Source of the DNA: Pedobacter steynii
GTDB taxonomy: Bacteria > Bacteroidota > Bacteroidia > Sphingobacteriales > Sphingobacteriaceae
Length of the DNA: 64,000 nt
Direction of reading: 5' to 3'
NCBI RefSeq assembly: GCF_900103665.1
Contig: NZ_FNGY01000002.1
Location: forward strand, 62,001-126,000
Shown: positions 62,216 through 64,000 of the stretch, piece by piece
Layout of the letters: every line of letters starts with the position of its first letter
Position numbering within the stretch: position 1 is the stretch's first letter
Position numbers and translations under genes: made by a program
The notes under the pieces: generated by a model
What the model was told of the DNA's origin: nothing
Database searches by the model: none
The model's input: the letters and a program-made list of their open reading frames with translations, nothing else

Positions 62216-63604
62216 TTATAAGTGAATTACTTCACCGTAAGCGTCAGCAGTTGCTTCCATGATTGCTTCACTCATGGTTGGGTGAGGGTGTACAGATTTC
62301 AGCATTTCATGACCTGTAGTTTCCAGTTTACGGGCTACTACGATCTCTGCGATCATTTCTGTAACATTTGCACCGATCATGTGTGCACCAAGCAATTCAC
62401 CGTATTTGGCATCGTAGATCATTTTTACAAAACCATCTTTAGCACCTGCAGCGCTGGCTTTACCTGAAGCAGAGAAAGGGAATTTACCAATCTTCAATTC
62501 ATATCCGGCAGCTTTCGCTGCTTTCTCCGTATAACCAACAGAAGCGATCTCAGGGCTGCAATAAGTACATCCCGGGATGTTGTTGTAATCTAAAGGTTCT
62601 GGTTTATGACCAGCAATTTTCTCTACACAGATGATTCCTTCTGCGGAAGCTACGTGTGCTAAAGCCTGACCAGAAACGATATCACCAATTGCATAATAAC
62701 CTTTTACGTTGGTATTGTAGAATTCATCCACGATTACCTTACCTTTTTCAGTTTTGATGCCGGTTTCTTCTAAACCTATATTTTCTATGTTGGCAACTAC
62801 ACCAGCAGCAGAAAGAACGATATCACATTCTAAAGTCTGCATGCCTGAAGCTGTTTTTACCTGAACTTTACAACCTGTACCACTGGTATCAACAGATTCT
62901 ACGCTCGAAGAAGTCATCACTTCTATACCTGCTTTTTTGAAGCTGCGCAATAGTTGTTTTGAGATGTCTTCGTCTTCCACAGGAACGATGTTTTCCATGA
63001 ATTCAACTACCGTAACTTTCGTTCCCAGTGTGGCATAGAAATACGCAAATTCCACGCCGATGGCGCCTGAACCTACAACAACCATAGATTTCGGTTGCTC
63101 AGGAAGGACCATCGCCTGTCTGTAGCCAATGATTTTTTTACCGTCTTGTTTTAAGTTAGGCAATTCTCTTGATCTGCCACCTGTAGCCAATATAATACTG
63201 GTTGCAGTATATTCTTTCTGTGTGCCGTCGGCAGCTTTAACTTCCACCTTGTTTCCAGGTTTTGCTTTACCGGTACCCATGATCACGTCAATTTTGTTCT
63301 TCTTCATTAAGAATTGAACACCTTTGCTCATGCCATCGGCAACACCACGGCTGCGTTTAATTACAGCAGCAAAATCAGCTTCAGCCGCTGCGGTTTTGAT
63401 CCCGTATTCAGCAGCATGGTTGATGTATTCAAAAACCTGTGCACTTTTTAACAAGGCTTTGGTAGGGATACAACCCCAGTTAAGGCAGATTCCGCCTAAA
63501 GATTCGCGTTCTACTACTGCAGTTTTCAAACCTAACTGAGAAGCTCTTATTGCAGCTACATATCCACCAGGACCGCTGCCTATTACAATTACATCGTAGT
63601 TCAT
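62216..63604 (-). CDS. lpdA: Dihydrolipoyl dehydrogenase
   Basis: 462 residues. FAD motif VIGSGPGGYVAAIRASQLG (residues 7-25), redox cysteines GGICLNWGCIPTKALL (about 38-53), NAD motif VVVGSGAIGVEFAYFYATLG, FAD segment YAIGDIV, and the dimer-interface His-Glu in HPHPTMSEAIMEA. It reoxidises lipoamide in the pyruvate, 2-oxoglutarate or branched-chain dehydrogenase complexes. TAATTTTG on the minus strand (63640-63647) is a likely -7 element. Confidence 0.96.
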   Translation of the reverse strand: MNYDVIVIGSGPGGYVAAIRASQLGLKTAVVERESLGGICLNWGCIPTKALLKSAQVFEYINHAAEYGIKTAAAEADFAAVIKRSRGVADGMSKGVQFLMKKNKIDVIMGTGKAKPGNKVEVKAADGTQKEYTATSIILATGGRSRELPNLKQDGKKIIGYRQAMVLPEQPKSMVVVGSGAIGVEFAYFYATLGTKVTVVEFMENIVPVEDEDISKQLLRSFKKAGIEVMTSSSVESVDTSGTGCKVQVKTASGMQTLECDIVLSAAGVVANIENIGLEETGIKTEKGKVIVDEFYNTNVKGYYAIGDIVSGQALAHVASAEGIICVEKIAGHKPEPLDYNNIPGCTYCSPEIASVGYTEKAAKAAGYELKIGKFPFSASGKASAAGAKDGFVKMIYDAKYGELLGAHMIGANVTEMIAEIVVARKLETTGHEMLKSVHPHPTMSEAIMEATADAYGEVIHL

Positions 63605-63784
63605 ATCTTATATAAAGGAATTTTAACTTAAGTAATTGCCAAAATTAAAAAAATTGTTCATTAATACCGCTTCTAAGATTTTTGTAAAGACGTTTTAGGT
63701 GATATAATTTGAAGATGTTACATTTTTATGAAGGAGATCAGTTTTTGCAGAAAAAACAATTTGCTGGTAAACTGAAAGTTAGAT

Positions 63785-63843
63785 ATGTTAAATAACATGT
63801 TAAATGTTGAAAAATATTGTGATATTTAATAATAATTTAACAT
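63785..63843. repeat. Three copies of ATGTTAAAT upstream of the last gene
   Basis: ATGTTAAAT at 63785-63793 and 63797-63805 and its inverse ATTTAACAT at 63835-63843. They lie 30-90 bp upstream of the -7 element at 63874, in a region without ORFs (63605-63936). Candidate regulator sites, but the area is very AT-rich. Confidence 0.3.
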
Positions 63844-63873
63844 TGAAATCAGACTGTAGGATAAATTAATATT

Positions 63874-63881
63874 TACCTTTG
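63874..63881 (+). promoter_or_regulatory. -7 element TACCTTTG of the last gene
   Basis: An exact TAnnTTTG match, 55 bp before the ATG at 63937. No clear -33 element is seen. Confidence 0.4.
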
Positions 63882-63936
63882 TCGCGATATTTAATATTGG
63901 AATATCATAAAAAAACGAAAAGTAATTCAAAAAAGT

Positions 63937-64000
63937 ATGAAGAAATCATTACTAATTAATTTCGTGGTTATGATCTTAGTCTTTGCGGGAACGTTCTCTA
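63937..64000 (+). CDS. Exported protein, N-terminal fragment
   Basis: The window ends after 21 codons: MKKSLLINFVVMILVFAGTF plus one more residue. This is a signal peptide start (KK, then a long hydrophobic run), much like those of SusC/RagA transporters, but the mature part is outside the window, so the family is a guess. Confidence 0.65.
   Translation, partial: MKKSLLINFVVMILVFAGTFS

Overview
The window reads as chromosome of a Bacteroidota bacterium, most likely Sphingobacteriaceae (Pedobacter or a close relative). The signs are SusC/SusD and FecI/FecR systems, a MurF-alanine racemase fusion, a primary sigma factor without region 1.1, TAnnTTTG-type -7 promoter elements, and few Shine-Dalgarno sequences. 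The genus is an inference from these families; no alignment was run.

Positions 1-25400 are mostly accessory. A small membrane-protein operon lies behind a pair of palindromic operators, followed by a methyltransferase and unknown small genes. A tRNA-Gly/tRNA-Leu pair at 2.8-3.0 kb is repeated almost exactly at 25.2-25.4 kb, so about 22 kb is bracketed by direct repeats. Inside are AraC regulators with a DoxX-like protein and an MFS exporter, a FecI-FecR-TonB receptor operon (4.7-9.1 kb), and a minus-strand nutrient-uptake locus (12.1-22.5 kb). That locus runs TlpA, sigma, FecR, SusC, SusD, TlpA, periplasmic amidohydrolase. A 35-bp box, 31/35 identical, precedes both FecR and the first TlpA and is a good candidate promoter of the local ECF sigma factor.

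Positions 25400-64000 are mainly core genes: recX, a MocR-type regulator, murF-alr, recR, a potassium channel, trpDFBA, nhaA, a Sua5-type tRNA modification enzyme, an FMN glutamate synthase-like enzyme, asnS, sucC, a LolD-like ATPase, proteases, GAPDH, the primary sigma factor and lpdA. The window ends in the first codons of a probable exported or outer-membrane protein.

The most interesting signals are outside the large ORFs. (1) A complete trp attenuator stands before trpD: a 17-residue leader peptide with three consecutive Trp codons, a 1:2 hairpin, an antiterminator pairing and a terminator. (2) Three copies of a 310-360 bp intergenic element each carry two inverted hairpins with the same CCTTCA loop (REPIN-like), and all three lie between convergent genes. 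(3) Several genes have a -7 element only 4-5 nt before the ATG, which predicts leaderless mRNAs. (4) A HAD-family protein has lost most catalytic residues. (5) A 240-bp G/T-rich tract is followed by a short promoter-terminator unit that may encode a small RNA.
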